DNA of 64,000 nt from Macrotrachela quadricornifera (GCA_022393335.1 JAJEKB010018919.1:1-64000), one strand, 5' to 3'. Counted from the first letter of the stretch, positions 1-12,180 are shown. Notes: generated from the letters alone by a model not told the origin. Program-made: numbers and translations.

Positions 1-41
1 TGAACTCATTTTCCTCGAAAAACCGAATCGCCGTGAAAGGG
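1..41. mobile_element. Right end of a piggyBac-like miniature element, cut by the window start
   Basis: The bases before position 42 end in cgccgtgaaaggg, followed by TTAA at 42-45. The reverse complement (ccctttcacggcg) resembles the ends of the piggyBac-like elements at 1480-1696 and 38452-38532. Only one end is in the window, so the call rests on the end motif plus TTAA. Confidence 0.4.
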
Positions 42-45
42 TTAA

Positions 46-675
46 ATAAATGGAATCTGATTTTCTCATATGAGAACTAACGTATCTAAAAAAATTTGAA
101 GAAAAAAAACTTGAAATAACCTTTTAACAAATTGTTAGAAAGAATTGAACTTGATATAAATAATACTGATAACTATCTTCAATATTTGATAAAATAAAAA
201 TACAAACATCTTCTTATCTTTATATTTTTATTTAATGTTTTCAGAATTCTTGCTTAGAACCAAGTAACACGTAATTACCAAGAAATGAATAACAAATTAA
301 CGAGAAACTAACAAAAAATGAAGAATAAATTAACAAGAAATTAATAATAACCAAAAAATAACATCGTCATACTTCAGTGATCTCGTGTTATTTTGTTCTC
401 TGCAATATTCATAGGTTATTTATATGTTGTATGCACATCTCTGAATACGGCAAATATTATTTGAATAAGTGTGCATATAAAGTAATGTAACGTTTCATTC
501 CAACCAATAATACAAGACACATATATCTGTACTAAGGTATGACAAATAAAGAAGACATTAACGAATGTTTCAGAATAAATTTCATTAGATATCAATATTG
601 TTTTCTCTTACTAAATATCTATAATAAATTTCTTTTATACGCCAGAAAATAGACAATTTTAAGCCCTACAAAATA
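46..675. other. AT-rich stretch with no gene seen
   Basis: Apart from short A/T runs and a locally repeated 'aacaaattaacgagaaa'-like motif around 285-345, I see no coding signal or known element. Confidence 0.5.
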
Positions 676-1447
676 ACTTGGAACATACCAAAAGTAGTGA
701 TGCCTGCATCTTAATTTCGTATAGACGAATTGGAAAAAGTTTCTTTTTTTTTATGAAAAGATAAATCATCTTCTATTCTATCTTTCTAGGCAATTTCATC
801 ACTATTCAATCGTTATTATAATAGTAAAATTATCATAAAAAATAATTTTTATTATAAACTGGCTGATACCATTTGGATCATAATAGGTGGGGCATTTTCT
901 AATGGGTTCAATTAAAAAACATAGCATTCAAACACAAGATGCAATGTGAAAAGAGAATACAATTCCCAAGGAACAATTATAAAAGATGTGATAGAAAAAA
1001 AGCTACCAAATTCGTTCTTTACGATAAAACAGTTTCGTTTTTGTAATGTAGAAATTTGATGGATCAGAATTTTGTCAGTTCCGAAACCAATAAGTGCAAA
1101 TATAGAACAATCAAATCATTATAAACTGTATTCTATTTTCACATTACATCTTGTGCTTGGATATTTTATTTGTTTAATAGAACCTACTTAGTGATAATAC
1201 AATGAAAATGTAAAAATGCCCCATTTTTGATGATACATCAACTATGATCTACATGATCCCAACCAATTTGCAACAAAAACAGTTTTTATGATAACTTTAA
1301 TATTACAATAACGATTGAATAGTGATGAAATAGGATAGAAAGATAAAACAAAAGACGATTTATCTTTTCATTATAGAAAGAGATATTTTCCAATCAGTCT
1401 ATACGAAATTATGATGCAGGGATCACTAATTTTGGTATGATCTAAGT
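676..1447. mobile_element. Palindromic non-autonomous DNA element (long inverted arms)
   Basis: The left arm (about 676-985) is the imperfect reverse complement of the right arm (about 1115-1447). Matching landmarks are 'agtgatgcctgcatc' near 697 against 'gatgcagggatcact' near 1412, and 'catcactattcaatcgtta' near 797 against 'taacgattgaatagtgatg' near 1310. The 130 bp loop has no coding capacity. Arm divergence suggests an old insertion. The superfamily cannot be assigned; the flanks show no convincing duplication. Confidence 0.7.
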
Positions 1448-1479
1448 AAAGAATTTTTCTCGTCGTTTTACTATTTTAA

Positions 1480-1696
1480 CCCTTTGACGGCAGAGTTATT
1501 TTTAGTCACAAACATATCTGTATTCAAGCCAAAAAATATTTTTTATTACTATCTAAAGATTTATATATTCTACCTCGTTACAATAGGAAGAGTTCCTTAG
1601 ACACAAAATATCGAATTGCACTTCGACTATTGCTTTTTAAATATATCTATGAAAAAATTTCACCGTTCTATATATGGAACGCCCACCGCCAGAGGG
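1480..1696. mobile_element. piggyBac-like MITE, 217 bp
   Basis: It is flanked by TTAA on both sides (1476-1479 and 1697-1700), the invariant piggyBac target duplication. The ends are ccctttgacggc and, reading inward from the right, ccctctggcggt, which form imperfect terminal inverted repeats. It has no ORF, so it would depend on a transposase elsewhere. Confidence 0.6.
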
Positions 1697-1700
1697 TTAA

Positions 1701-2940
1701 TTTTTAAGAACTTTGTTTTAGTTCAGAGTTTTGTAAAACTGAAATACATTAAGTAAAAACGAAAAATTTTTAATTTGAGACTAAAATGAATGTTCTATTA
1801 TAGGGATAAGGCATTCAAAAATGTCTTAGAATAGAACCGATTTTAGCTGGAAAATAAGCAAAAAGAGGCTTTTTTTAAATTAATAAATTGTTTCATGCAT
1901 AACTCTTTTCCACCAAATATAGAGTTCGGTGATTTTTGCCGTTGGAGACAACAAGGAAAACTGTACGAAAAAAACATCTTTCAGGTGACTGTCGCCGATG
2001 ATTCAGTATTTTGTAGTAGATTTTATATTAATTTATCTATATATATTTTTTGCCTTGTTTTACCTACGTAAAGTGTTTCACTTCTATTAACACATATTTT
2101 TCAATTTACCTATTTTATTTTACAACTACTAAAAGAACAAGAGAAACTTTACTTTCGTCATTAGTTCGACTTTTGTAACAGATAGCGACTCGAATGTTCA
2201 TTAGGTTAAGAGCCAAGAAGTGTTTTTAACAAATTTGAAAAAACTTTTCTTGGCTGTTTTAATTTTATCAAGCAGGAAACCTTTTCGAAAAAGTTTTAAT
2301 ACACACAAAATACATTTTAAAAATTAGAAAAATTTCAGAAATACTGAATTTTTTTTTCACTACAGAAAACTGATCAAATATATTAAATACAAAACGATAA
2401 AGACGTAAAAAATAATCTAGATAATACGTTCTTTTACTTCACTGCTTTATAATGCCAAGATATTAAAGTAACTAAACTTTTGGCGAACACTATTTATATC
2501 GACACAAGTAACTGCGTCTGCGTTCTAACAAGCGATATATCTCTCAGTAAAAAGTGCTGATTACGTTTTTTTTTTATTGTGTCCGAAACGTTTAGTTAAA
2601 CATTTTGCTTAATTTTCCTTGGATTTCGTTAATGAACACCAATATCTTCTTACGCTTGCATACAGAAAAACTATCCGTTAATCAACTGATGGACGGTGTT
2701 GATTTCGAATAGTTTCATGATCTGTTTGTCCTTACCTAGATTGATGATAGCATTAGAGAGCATTACTTTTATTGTTATTTAGGAAAATATAACAAATTAG
2801 GAATACAATACAAGTAAAAATTTTTCTGCCTGAGAATATTATGACGAGTAGACAAATCGCCTTGCTGTGACCCGTTTAGTTAATAACTAATCAAAGGAAA
2901 AGCTCGTAATTACATCTTTATTTTTGGAAATAAACGTTGG
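1701..2940. other. Upstream region of the 2981 gene; no element or gene recognised
   Basis: AT-rich non-coding sequence. It should contain the promoter and 5' leader of the kinase-like gene, but I cannot place a TATA box or start site with confidence. Confidence 0.4.
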
Positions 2941-2980
2941 ATCTCATTTTTTTTACTGATTCTAGATATAATCCATTACG

Positions 2981-4261
2981 ATGAAACAAGAAAATCAAAC
3001 TTTTCTCGTTCAAACGACTACACCTAGTGTTACTCATCAATGGCCACATCTTAATACACTCCACATTGTTCTCATTTGTGTAATTAATATTGGCTTATTG
3101 TTTCTGACATGGTTAGTTCTACGAGTAATTTGGAAACCATCAAAGACTAGTTCAAGTGAGACTGCGGATACTGCAGAAGATGAAGAAAAGCAGCCATTAA
3201 CAGCAACAGATATAGAGAAAAGTGAAAGCGCTCCGATGAAGGAGATCAATGGGAAGAGAGATATGTGTGAAGGAGATGTTGGCGGAGATTACAGTAAGAA
3301 TTGGATTTATACTTTTGACATGGTACTTTTAATTAGCATGTTCATTTCTCTTATTGTGCTAATTATCGTTACTTTACTTACTGAACGTGAATTATTTAGA
3401 AAGTGGGAGTTTTGGCTTGAACAAATTTCTGTTTGTGTGATTGTATTCATGTTACTATTTATTGGAGGCTTAATATGTCGTCACTTTTGTCAGACAGACG
3501 AATATGGCTACATAATTACAAACCGACACAGCCGTTTCAAAGTGAATTATACGAAAAAATTGCACCATTTTGGACACTATATAGCTCCTTTAGTTATAGG
3601 AACGATTAAACATCACATTTTAAAAGAACAGGCGCATAAAACTATCAAAGGCACACTTTTATTGACCCTCGATCAAGAAGCGGAGCCTATATTTTCACTC
3701 AGCCTCTTATGGCGTTACTTCTCAGCTGCTTTGGTCATGGTTCTTTTAATTAAACCTTTACGTGAACGTTTTGTGCCATTTATGATTGCGTTCAATGCTA
3801 TGGATCGCCCGGAAGATCGTCCTAATACGTTACTATGGACAGTGGCTTACAACAACGTTCCTGGACCAGCTATTACGATGTTCTTTCGATGGCTTTACAT
3901 TTCTAAGGGATACAGTCGTGACTTGGCCTACATTTTCACTCTGGTAAATGTCGTTGGTGACGGATTAGCTGAACCGATTGGTATCTACTTTGGTAAACAC
4001 CGATACTCAACACGAGGATGTTTCAATAAAACGGCCTATCGTCGATCATTCGAAGGATCTTCTTGTGTACTTTTATCTACCTTAGTCTTCATTTCCTGTT
4101 TCTATTACACTTTCAAAAGTTCTCTACAGTTTTACGTTACATTATTTTTACTCCCTCCAATAATGGCTTTGACTGAAGCTACAAGTCCTCATACTTGTGA
4201 CAGTGCTTTTATACATTTTGTTGGCGGTTTTTCTTTATTTCTTGTCACATTTTTGCCATAA
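2981..4261 (+). CDS. Polytopic membrane protein, dolichol kinase/phytol kinase-like (CTP-dependent lipid kinase fold)
   Basis: Single-exon 426-residue protein. Membrane segments are visible at about 27-51, 112-133, 148-166, 241-258, 361-376, 384-398 and 409-426. An acidic, Ser/Thr-rich loop lies at 52-100. The C-terminal half carries the signature of the dolichol kinase/phytol kinase/DGK1 group: a GDG-type motif (GDGLAEP, 326-332), FGKHRY (337-342) and a basic-Ser-x-Glu-Gly motif (RSFEGSS, 355-361). In that family these correspond to the nucleotide-binding D-x-A/G-A and K-S/T-x-E-G-S elements. The predicted role is phosphorylation of a polyprenol or lipid alcohol in an internal membrane. The substrate is not determinable, and GDG replaces the more usual GDA. 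The ATG follows AT-rich leader sequence. An AATAAA lies about 440 bp downstream, giving a plausible 3' UTR. Confidence 0.75.
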   Translation: MKQENQTFLVQTTTPSVTHQWPHLNTLHIVLICVINIGLLFLTWLVLRVIWKPSKTSSSETADTAEDEEKQPLTATDIEKSESAPMKEINGKRDMCEGDVGGDYSKNWIYTFDMVLLISMFISLIVLIIVTLLTERELFRKWEFWLEQISVCVIVFMLLFIGGLICRHFCQTDEYGYIITNRHSRFKVNYTKKLHHFGHYIAPLVIGTIKHHILKEQAHKTIKGTLLLTLDQEAEPIFSLSLLWRYFSAALVMVLLIKPLRERFVPFMIAFNAMDRPEDRPNTLLWTVAYNNVPGPAITMFFRWLYISKGYSRDLAYIFTLVNVVGDGLAEPIGIYFGKHRYSTRGCFNKTAYRRSFEGSSCVLLSTLVFISCFYYTFKSSLQFYVTLFLLPPIMALTEATSPHTCDSAFIHFVGGFSLFLVTFLP

Positions 4262-4702
4262 AGCAGAGTGTCTCTGCTTTATCACATTTTTTTAAATTAA
4301 AATATTGCGTTTAATAGGTTTTGTTCTCAATCGAATTTTGCGATATTGTTAGCGTCCATGGATGTTATTTCATGACACTAATTTATTTTTAATATATACG
4401 CATACATATTTCTTTTCCCTCCTATGTTCGGTTCTATTACATATTTTTTTTTCGTTCCTCTCTGTTGAATATACGTATTATTTTATTGAACATCACGAGA
4501 ACGTGATGACTTTGTTTTAATGCGTAATTTCATTTTTCTATCATTGCATCATTCTATTATTTCTATTATGCTTTTGTATTTCTTCAATGATATATATGTA
4601 TACAATGGTGATCTGTCTCTTGTTTTTGTCCTTTTATTTTCCGTTTTCTTCATTGTTGTTCGTTTTGGTTGTTAGTGTTTGTGATGTTTATTGATTGTCA
4701 TT

Positions 4703-4708
4703 AATAAA
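4703..4708 (+). terminator. Poly(A) signal AATAAA for the kinase-like gene
   Basis: AATAAA in 'cattaataaaatatttat', downstream of the 2981-4261 stop on the same strand and followed by an A-rich stretch. No competing gene lies between. Confidence 0.45.
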
Positions 4709-4939
4709 ATATTTATAAAAAAACATCATCTTCTAATATATTATATTTTCAATATACGGTAGGTATTTTCATTGTGAGTTATTCTCTCGATTAGCAGGCT
4801 AAGATCCTAGATATTACATTTCAGCCAACGTCAATACCGGAAGTTGAAGCCATCAGTTACATTCCCAAAACGAGAAACTCACATATATACTTAGGCCTAA
4901 CGAAAAGTTCTAAGATTCTTTTAAAAGAATATAAAGAGA

Positions 4940-5990
4940 AAGAGAACGTTTGAGTTTTGCTTTATTAAATGTTCAAAATAGTCACCATGATTATTCATAC
5001 AAAGTTTCATCCTTTCTAATAGTTTGTGAAAAGCTTTTCTAAATTCTTCTTTTGGAATATTTCTTACTACCTGGAATACTACACGAGCCAATAATTTTTC
5101 ATTTGGTTGGTCAGTAAGATTACGCTTGATGTAATCATTTTTACTTCGACAAACGATAGTAGTTGATCAAGTCTCATCACCTGTTTTAAAATCACATAAT
5201 CACCAGGAACTGCCTTGAAATTTTGCTAAATTTTTCCGGCAAAGTCTAACTCGTTGCTACATTTGTTCATTATTTAGTTGATGAGGTACCCAATGGAATA
5301 CAACTTTTTTCATCTATTTGACAATTGTGAATAATTCGTTCTATTGTACCATGTGAGAGAGATGTCTCAACTATAATTTCATTATAAGTTAAATTTGAAC
5401 CATTGTTGATAATTTGTCGAACCAGTTCAATGTTGTAAATTCTATACTTGTGTGCGTAAGTTCGGTTTATTCGTACAACACTTGACACGATATGAGAAGA
5501 ACGAATACAACAGAGAAAGGAAAAGAATAGAACAGAACTTGTAGAAGAACCAGTGAATGTAATGGTGAATGAGATAGTGTACCAGGAGAGAGAAGAACAA
5601 CCACATCTATATAAATATATTAGCAAGTTGGAAAATACTAGGAATGACATAAACGAATATATTGGGAAAAGTTCAATATAGAACGTGTGACAGCACACTA
5701 GGAAAAATCCAATGGGTCATGTTGGGAAAGACCAATATTTGATGCATGGATATTTCCAACACTTGTGAATATCCGAGAATTCTCTACATCAACAAATATT
5801 TTCATCTGCAAATTCGGATACTGGACGATTAAATCGAGGATCATCATTGACACCTTCTTTTCCTTCACGAAAATATTTTGCCCATCTTGCAACTGTTGGA
5901 TATGATGAAGGATTGGGCTTCAAAGCTATAACAAGTTCTTCGTAAATCGTCTTTGAATCTATTTCCAAAATAATACGAATTTTTAATCAG
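4940..5990 (-). pseudogene. Mariner-family transposase remnant with an internal ~300 bp insertion
   Basis: Reading the minus strand from 5990 downward gives the mariner N-terminal region (FREGKEGVNDDPRFNRPVSE, about 5890-5790). The same open sequence resumes at about 5445 with NIELVRQIINNG and SLSHGTIERIIHNC, the second helix-turn-helix. The ~300 bp between (about 5465-5775) is unrelated, so the reading frame has been split by an insertion. Downstream, stops and frameshifts appear (TGDET* near 5180), much of the catalytic domain is missing, and a C-terminal piece (RMKLCMNNHGDYFEHL) remains at about 5040-4960. It cannot encode an active transposase. Confidence 0.65.
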
Positions 5991-6189
5991 TATCGATTGA
6001 AATCGTTAACCATTTAAATTTTTTTTTAGTTCGATTTAAAGTTTATCTAGAAAAAATAGTGCAACTACGTCCCTTGACAATAGTCTTTCTCTCCTCTCTC
6101 TTCATCCTCCGCTATAATATCTAATATGAAGTTTATTATCAAGTGAAGGTATAATCTTCATGATTTGTTTCATTATGATGTATAATCTC

Positions 6190-7030
6190 CATTTGATTTA
6201 ATCAAGCGCTCTATATGCCTTTTCATACTATTGACTAAACACTCAGCTAAACCAACTGATAGGTTATTCCATGCCTCTTTCATATCTTGTTCGAATTCAC
6301 AAGTTTTTCGGATTACTGTTTTTGGCTTCTCGTATGTTTCATAATTGAGCAGACGTTTTCAATTGGATTTTGATCGGATGATGCAGACAGACATAGAAGA
6401 ACTTCAACTCCATTATCACGTTTCGACTCGACCGCTTAATGGCATCTGTGTTTGGAATAGTTATTCTCTTGTAAAAACCTACTTGTGAGACCTTCAGGAA
6501 ATTAATCTTCAGCAGTGGCTAACAAAATATTCTCAGAAAGATCGAACATTAAGCCACCATTCAAATTCTGGTCGAAAACAATGATTCGACCAAAATCCTT
6601 TTTTGAGAAGTAATTCCATACATGTAACTTGATAGGATGTTTGGTTGTACGTGCAACTTTAGTGACATTTGGAAATCGCCATACCCTTCTTCCGTCATTA
6701 CCAAGCTCAAAAGTCTTCACGTCAAAAATATCGTATTGGCCCAGTCATAGCGCACATATTGTTGTGCCCACAGAAGTCGTTTCTCTTGATGAATTTCCTT
6801 AAATAAAAGTTTTTTTCAAAAGTCGCTTATAACTTCCACTACTCTCTCTTAAGCGACGTCTAACAGTGCGTGAACTAATATTAACATCGTTCTTCTCCAA
6901 GGTGTTGGAAATCTCAGATGATGCAACATTCTGCACATCTTTAGCGATATCAGCAATTTTTGAATCCGGCTTTCTTTGATGTGGCACGTGATCGATCAGT
7001 TCGAGGTGAATCAGATTAGTCTTCACTCTT
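6190..7030 (-). pseudogene. Tc1-family transposase remnant
   Basis: Minus-strand reading: a helix-turn-helix segment (ISSRTVRRRLRES, about 6880-6840), then KRLLWAQQYVRYDW (about 6785-6740), a frameshift at the first catalytic position, and KHPIKLHVWNYFSKKDFGRI (about 6640-6585). The second catalytic block reads ENNYSKH where an intact Tc1 has EDNDPKH, so the Asp is lost. The glutamate block survives as SDQNPIENV near 6370. Several stops separate these blocks. It is an old, dead copy adjoining the mariner remnant. Confidence 0.65.
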
Positions 7031-8638
7031 CATCCATCAGATCAGCCAATATCGTACAGTCTATGGGGAACAATTTATGTATTTCGATATGGCTTTTTTT
7101 GACATTTGACGACCTAATGGATGACGTTTCAGAAACATAATTTCATAAAGTTGTAACAAAGAGAGGGGCATCGTATAGTGTTATGAACGAAAAAAGGTCG
7201 GAAAAACAAAATTGTACCATGCATCTATGCTTTACAGATTAGTATCCATTTCATACCATTGGATTACTTCGATCAGCAAATTACACGAAAGAGGGAGACT
7301 ACTTTTATAAAAGGTATATCCTCACTCAATGATAAACTTCTTACGAAATATGGCTGCTCAAAAATAAAATGAAGAAAATAGGGGGAGGAGATCTTCAATA
7401 AAGATTTATTTAGGTTCTAATAAATAGACATAAAGATGAATGTGTTAAAGTTTTTTTTTTTTGTATGAAGACCGAATCGTCTGAAAAGTGTTAAACACGA
7501 TATTTTCGTTTGTTTTGTCGAAAAATTGATGTGAATTTTTCTTGTGCTACTTTTGTTAGTCTTTATAAACGTTTTTTAAAATTCGCTTTTCGATTCTGAG
7601 AATTGATCACGATAGATGATACTACTTTATTAATTATCATGAAGCTACAAAAAGAAATTCTGAATCTTATTCTACTAAAAAGCAAATATATATCTGTCCC
7701 GTTAGGATGTTGAACTCATTTGTCGGAGAACACTAAACCATTCTGCGACATCCGCGCTACAATAATCCCAGCATTGGAGGATAGGAAATCCTTAGATGAC
7801 AGTCGAAGAACAATAATTGCAACATCGAAGAACATTGACTAAATAGTACTTAGAAATATCTGCTTGAGAAAACCGCTTATCATTAGACAGTGAAATATGA
7901 AAAAATGACCATGTTACGAAGCGAAATTGGAAAATTGTTTTCTTCTTTACATCCTTAATATTTTGAGTTAAAAGTTCCGAATGATCAAGATTATTGCTTC
8001 ACACAGATATAATAAAAATTTTGACCTAATGTATATTTTCTTGTTCAAGAAAATTTAAGGTTTATTCAAGAGTAAAAATGATATATGTGCTTTTAATTTG
8101 AAAAACTCGTAAAGCTTATTAAAAACACATTGAATACAGCCTAACTTAGATATTTTTTTTCCTAGCTACAAACTATCTAACTACGATATCTTCTATCAAA
8201 ACGCCTTTTAATACACTAAAAGGATTCTTCGTTACATATGTACCGACCTGACTGTTTATTGATTGATTTACTCTTATTCGGGACATGTGCGAGTGTTCTA
8301 CTAAAAGAATATTCAGTGAAAAATCGGAGAACCGTATAAAAATGTTGCATATCTTTGAAAATCTGAAAAGGTGACATAAAAGTCTCATAGTATAACATTC
8401 GAAAAACTGACTGTTTGGCGAAAAGAAGTATAGATCGTAGAGAATGAAACATCAGTACATGTTTTATAACAAGAACTTAATCTTGATTTTATTTGAAAAA
8501 AGTTACAATTTTAAGAAGGATACTTTAAATAATGAGACAATTGAATTTGGAACAAGTAAGAAATAAATGATTAATTAGTATAAGAGATAGGTTAGAACAT
8601 TTTTTGATTTGACAAGTCCATTTCAATCACATTGTTAA
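7031..8638. other. No gene recognised
   Basis: AT-rich sequence between the Tc1 remnant and the acetyltransferase. Short ORFs at 8173-8452 overlap each other in different frames and have no recognisable domain. A TTAA-flanked stretch near 7447-7490 with 'gtctgaaaagtgttaa' may be a decayed piggyBac-like end. Confidence 0.4.
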
Positions 8639-9334
8639 TTAATTTTTTTCATCTTGTGTCAGCTTAACAAGGATATTTGGTATAAACATACCTTTGTATT
8701 CTTTGTATGGACATAATGTGCCATTGCCCTTCTTCTTCCAAATCCAAGTCTTTGGGTCAACTTCTCTTATTACTTTTCCTCTCATCTTTTTAAGATAGAT
8801 ATGACGCGTCGCTGAATGATTCGCGTGCACAAATACGTATTGAAATCCTTTTGCAACTCTTGCGTGATCACACACAACTTTACGCAACTGAGTAGCTATA
8901 CCTTTACCAGCATGCTCAGGTTGAGTGGCTCCCAGCAAAATATGCAAGACCAAACATGGCGTCAATTCTTGTCCAAAATCTTGACGAATAAACATATCAT
9001 CCATTTCATCTAGTATATCGAGTATTGGAACAGGTGCTGGAGGACCAGAAGCATCATATGAATGCTCCTTGTGTGCAATATATAGATCATTAGCAATGAC
9101 AGCACCAATGATTTCACCGGAATGACTATGTCGTGCAAGAAACGATAGTTGTTCGTCAATCACATTTACCATCAATGGCCACGCAATTTCGTCAAAGAAT
9201 TGCTTCGATGAAATCGAGTGAAAAGCAGAAAAAGGCTCATTTGTAACAAACTCATCAGCTATCAGTTGCGCACACATACGAGCATCTGTTTCGTTTTTGA
9301 TTACTTCATAGACATATTCTTCGGTATGTTTCAT
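8639..9334 (-). CDS. GNAT-family N-acetyltransferase, arylalkylamine N-acetyltransferase-like
   Basis: 231 residues from the ATG at 9334. The frame stays open upstream to 9457, but without an in-frame ATG and with hydrophobic sequence, so the 9334 start is preferred. The N-terminus (MKHTEEYVYEVI, ADEFVTNEP at 26-34) fits the acceptor-side region of insect-type arylalkylamine N-acetyltransferases. The core GNAT strand-loop-helix lies at about 128-160 with the acetyl-CoA pyrophosphate loop AGKGIA (142-147). The usual Gln/Arg two residues before that loop is Glu here. NHSATRHIYLKKM (172-184) fits motif B. The predicted reaction is acetyl transfer from acetyl-CoA to a small amine; the acceptor is unknown. 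Apparently intact and single-exon. A short upstream exon cannot be excluded. Confidence 0.75.
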   Translation of the reverse strand: MKHTEEYVYEVIKNETDARMCAQLIADEFVTNEPFSAFHSISSKQFFDEIAWPLMVNVIDEQLSFLARHSHSGEIIGAVIANDLYIAHKEHSYDASGPPAPVPILDILDEMDDMFIRQDFGQELTPCLVLHILLGATQPEHAGKGIATQLRKVVCDHARVAKGFQYVFVHANHSATRHIYLKKMRGKVIREVDPKTWIWKKKGNGTLCPYKEYKGMFIPNILVKLTQDEKN

Positions 9335-9559
9335 GATGTAAATCTCGAACAAAAGATAATAAACTTTAATTATCATTAATAATCCTAAAATGATCGTTGA
9401 CAACAACGTAATATGCTCGTCAGATTGTCCACTTTCTAGCTGATCAAATCTCTTCACAAACCGGAAACGAGATTTAGACCAAAAGTGCTTTTATAGAATC
9501 AGTAACACTGTGAGTAATACTGATGAGAGAAGCATCCGAACTATTAAGCTCTATTTTAA

Positions 9560-10208
9560 ACTTGACATATACTATTCTGTAGAGTTCATATAGTACAATA
9601 TGTGTGATTAAGAATTCATCCTTCCATTGTACTGTTGTGAAGCTACAAAACACCATATTTTCGAAAAACTCATTATAAGATTTTTAACATAAGGCTTAAA
9701 TTTGAAGAGTATTATGATTTTAATTTGTATGGATTTTTGCGTTAAATAAATCATAGTCGACTATCAATATTTGAATATTACACTTAAATACTGAGTTTGA
9801 GCATATATTACGTTTAAGATTTTAAATATCAACAATTTTATAAGTATTGCTTAATTCTATATAAAAGACGTTCTCGAATAGTCTTTAAAATAGATTTATA
9901 CGGAAACTATGATTGTTCCACACTTTTCGAATTGTTGATATTAAAAACTTTCAAAGTAATATATACTCAAATCATGTATTTAAGTGTAATATACAAATAG
10001 TGATAGTTGATTATGATTTATTTAACGTAAAAATTTATACAAATTAATATCATAATACTCCTCAAATTTAAGTCTTATGTTAAGAATCTTATAATGATTT
10101 TTTTTAAAAATATGGTGTCTCACAGCTTCATAATAGTACAATTCGGAGATGAATTCCTAATCTCACATATTGCACTATCTGAGCTCTACAGAATGACATA
10201 TGCTAAGT
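9560..10208. mobile_element. Palindromic non-autonomous DNA element, ~650 bp
   Basis: The arms are about 9560-9845 and 9925-10208. Landmarks are 'attctgtagagttc' near 9573 against 'gagctctacagaat' near 10181, and 'cacttaaatac' near 9781 against 'gtatttaagtg' near 9975. Many substitutions separate the arms. It lies just upstream of the acetyltransferase, and short ORFs in the left arm are by-products of the repeat. Confidence 0.7.
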
Positions 10209-11754
10209 CCATACGAAATCATATAAGGTGATAAAAAGACAAAATAAAAAAAAATGATCGTTTTAAAACCTCGAAAACTAATCGTACAGAGTTTTACTTT
10301 TTTTTTAAAAACCAAGTAACGCGGCTTGATTACCGCTAACCCTCTACTGAAAGGATGTGGTCAGATCGCTCATATCTCTTGAAAAAGAAATTGTTTTAAT
10401 TCCTAAGTCCAGTCAATTGATCACTTGTCCAACAGTCTTTTACTCATACTCATTTATCTTACTTTAATCCACTTAAACTAACATCTAAGCGTTCGTCGGC
10501 CACTCACGGCTAGCCGTTGATAATCGAAGACATTGAAACTTTACGTAACAGTGTGGTCTGCGCCATAATTCTTATTCCTCCCTTCATTTTCAGGAACTGA
10601 TAATCGACCGGACTCATTCTTAAAGAGGCCTTAATCAAGTTACTTCGAAAAGTCATTCAAGTTACCTGAGACTCTTTCGTATCCCATCTTTGAAGGAACT
10701 CTTCAAATAAACGTCTACCTGTTTCTATCGATATCCTCTTCACTATATCTTCTAGTTTTTATTTCCTTTCGAAGCCAATAAATGAGTTGACTTTCACTCT
10801 ATGTCCAAAACCAATGACAATTTGTTATATGTAATACAATGTCCACTTGATTACTCTTGATGATTGTTTGAAAAAAATATATGAAAGCGTTTTTTTTCAG
10901 CATTGAAGGGTAAAAGATCTACGCATAACCACAATGAATTCGAAAAAGCTTATTCAAGACTAACATTTCTCACCGCTCATAATCATACGTCAAATTCTAA
11001 CAACATAATTGATTTTCTCGTAGATGGAATATCGAAAAGAACTTGAAAAAATGGTTCGCAAAAAAATTGACGTCAGATTCGAGCTCCTTGACCTCGATTA
11101 CCTTGGGTCAAACTTTATAGAAAACTATAATAAATATACAGTCTAGGAACAAACGAACGCACTTAACATACTCTGTGTATACCCTCCTTTCAGTAGAAGG
11201 AAAAATTATACAATTAAAATAAGCCTTACTATGGAAATTGTAGAGCTTTTCACGCTACATCTTATGGTATATCCTGTTTTTTAATAAAATGCATTTAGAG
11301 ATTAAGATATAAAATGCAAAGTGTGGTCCATCGATGGGCTGCATCGCGGTGAAAAGATTAATAATAATTTGGAAAGGATTTTACACAAGATAAAATGGAA
11401 AAAAAAGTTATTCAAGTGTCATTTGTGTTTGATCCATAACTTTTAAATAGATTGAGATAGAAGTGTCGGACTTTCATAAATTTGTAGCTCGTCGGTTGGT
11501 GATTCTATTCTACTCCTCAAAGTTAAACATATGTCCTATCTTCCTAACACAACAATCTAATGTTTCAAGATGTTTAGAGATCACTAGTTATTTATGTAAT
11601 AAATTCCCACAATTTGATGTAAATCAATGCACCGGACAAGCCTAATTCCAACAGTGCGAACTGCACCTTTCTAGATTATTCCTATCAAAAGTTAATCAAA
11701 GAATATCCAACTGCTTTTTTTTTTGAAATGAGCATTAGTGCAAGTGTGGGTTTT
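10209..11754. other. Non-coding interval with one possible inverted-repeat element
   Basis: The sequence 'ctctactgaaagga' near 10342 recurs inverted as 'tcctttcagtagaagg' near 11188, suggesting the ends of a ~870 bp element. The interior includes a diverged copy of the repeat family described at 54787-55145 (about 10950-11115, 'cgtcagattcgagctcctt'). I see no gene. Confidence 0.35.
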
Positions 11755-12180
11755 TCGGCTTGTCACCGTAACTCCGTAGCACCGTTACTCTTTTGTTTAT
11801 TTTGTTTTGATCATAACTTTGAAAGGAAAAGTTGTAGAGAGATGAGCGACATCTTCAATTGAAGAGAAATATGTTTGGAAGATTTTGAGACATGCTCGAG
11901 CTTATAAAAGTGTTTCCTCAAGAGCCTGTCATTGAAGTACCAACACCTACTTTTACAAAATCTGTCGAAAAAGGGAATGTTAGTATTTTGGTTATAGATT
12001 TTTCGTTAATACCGTCTTATGAAGTCAAACAGATCGCAAAATCTTCAAAAGAAATTTTCTTTAATTTAAGACGTCGCTCGCCTCTCTACTACTTTTCCTT
12101 TCAAAGTTACCGCCAAAACAAAATGAGCAAAAACGTAATGGTGTTACACTCTGCCGCTAGCGTTACGTGAACAAGCCGCT
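11755..12180. mobile_element. Palindromic element with ~150 bp arms
   Basis: The left arm (about 11755-11900) and right arm (about 12030-12180) are inverted: 'cggcttgtcaccgtaac' against 'gttacgtgaacaagccg', and 'aactttgaaaggaaaagt' against 'acttttcctttcaaagtt'. The ~130 bp centre contains a fortuitous ORF. No flanking duplication was recognised. Confidence 0.65.

Noticed and set aside
9335..9457. N-terminal extension of the acetyltransferase with a membrane segment
   Set aside because: No ATG in frame (the first codon would be GTG) and the extension does not resemble the GNAT family.
11892..12170. 92-codon plus-strand ORF
   Set aside because: Covers the centre and right arm of a palindromic element and matches no domain.
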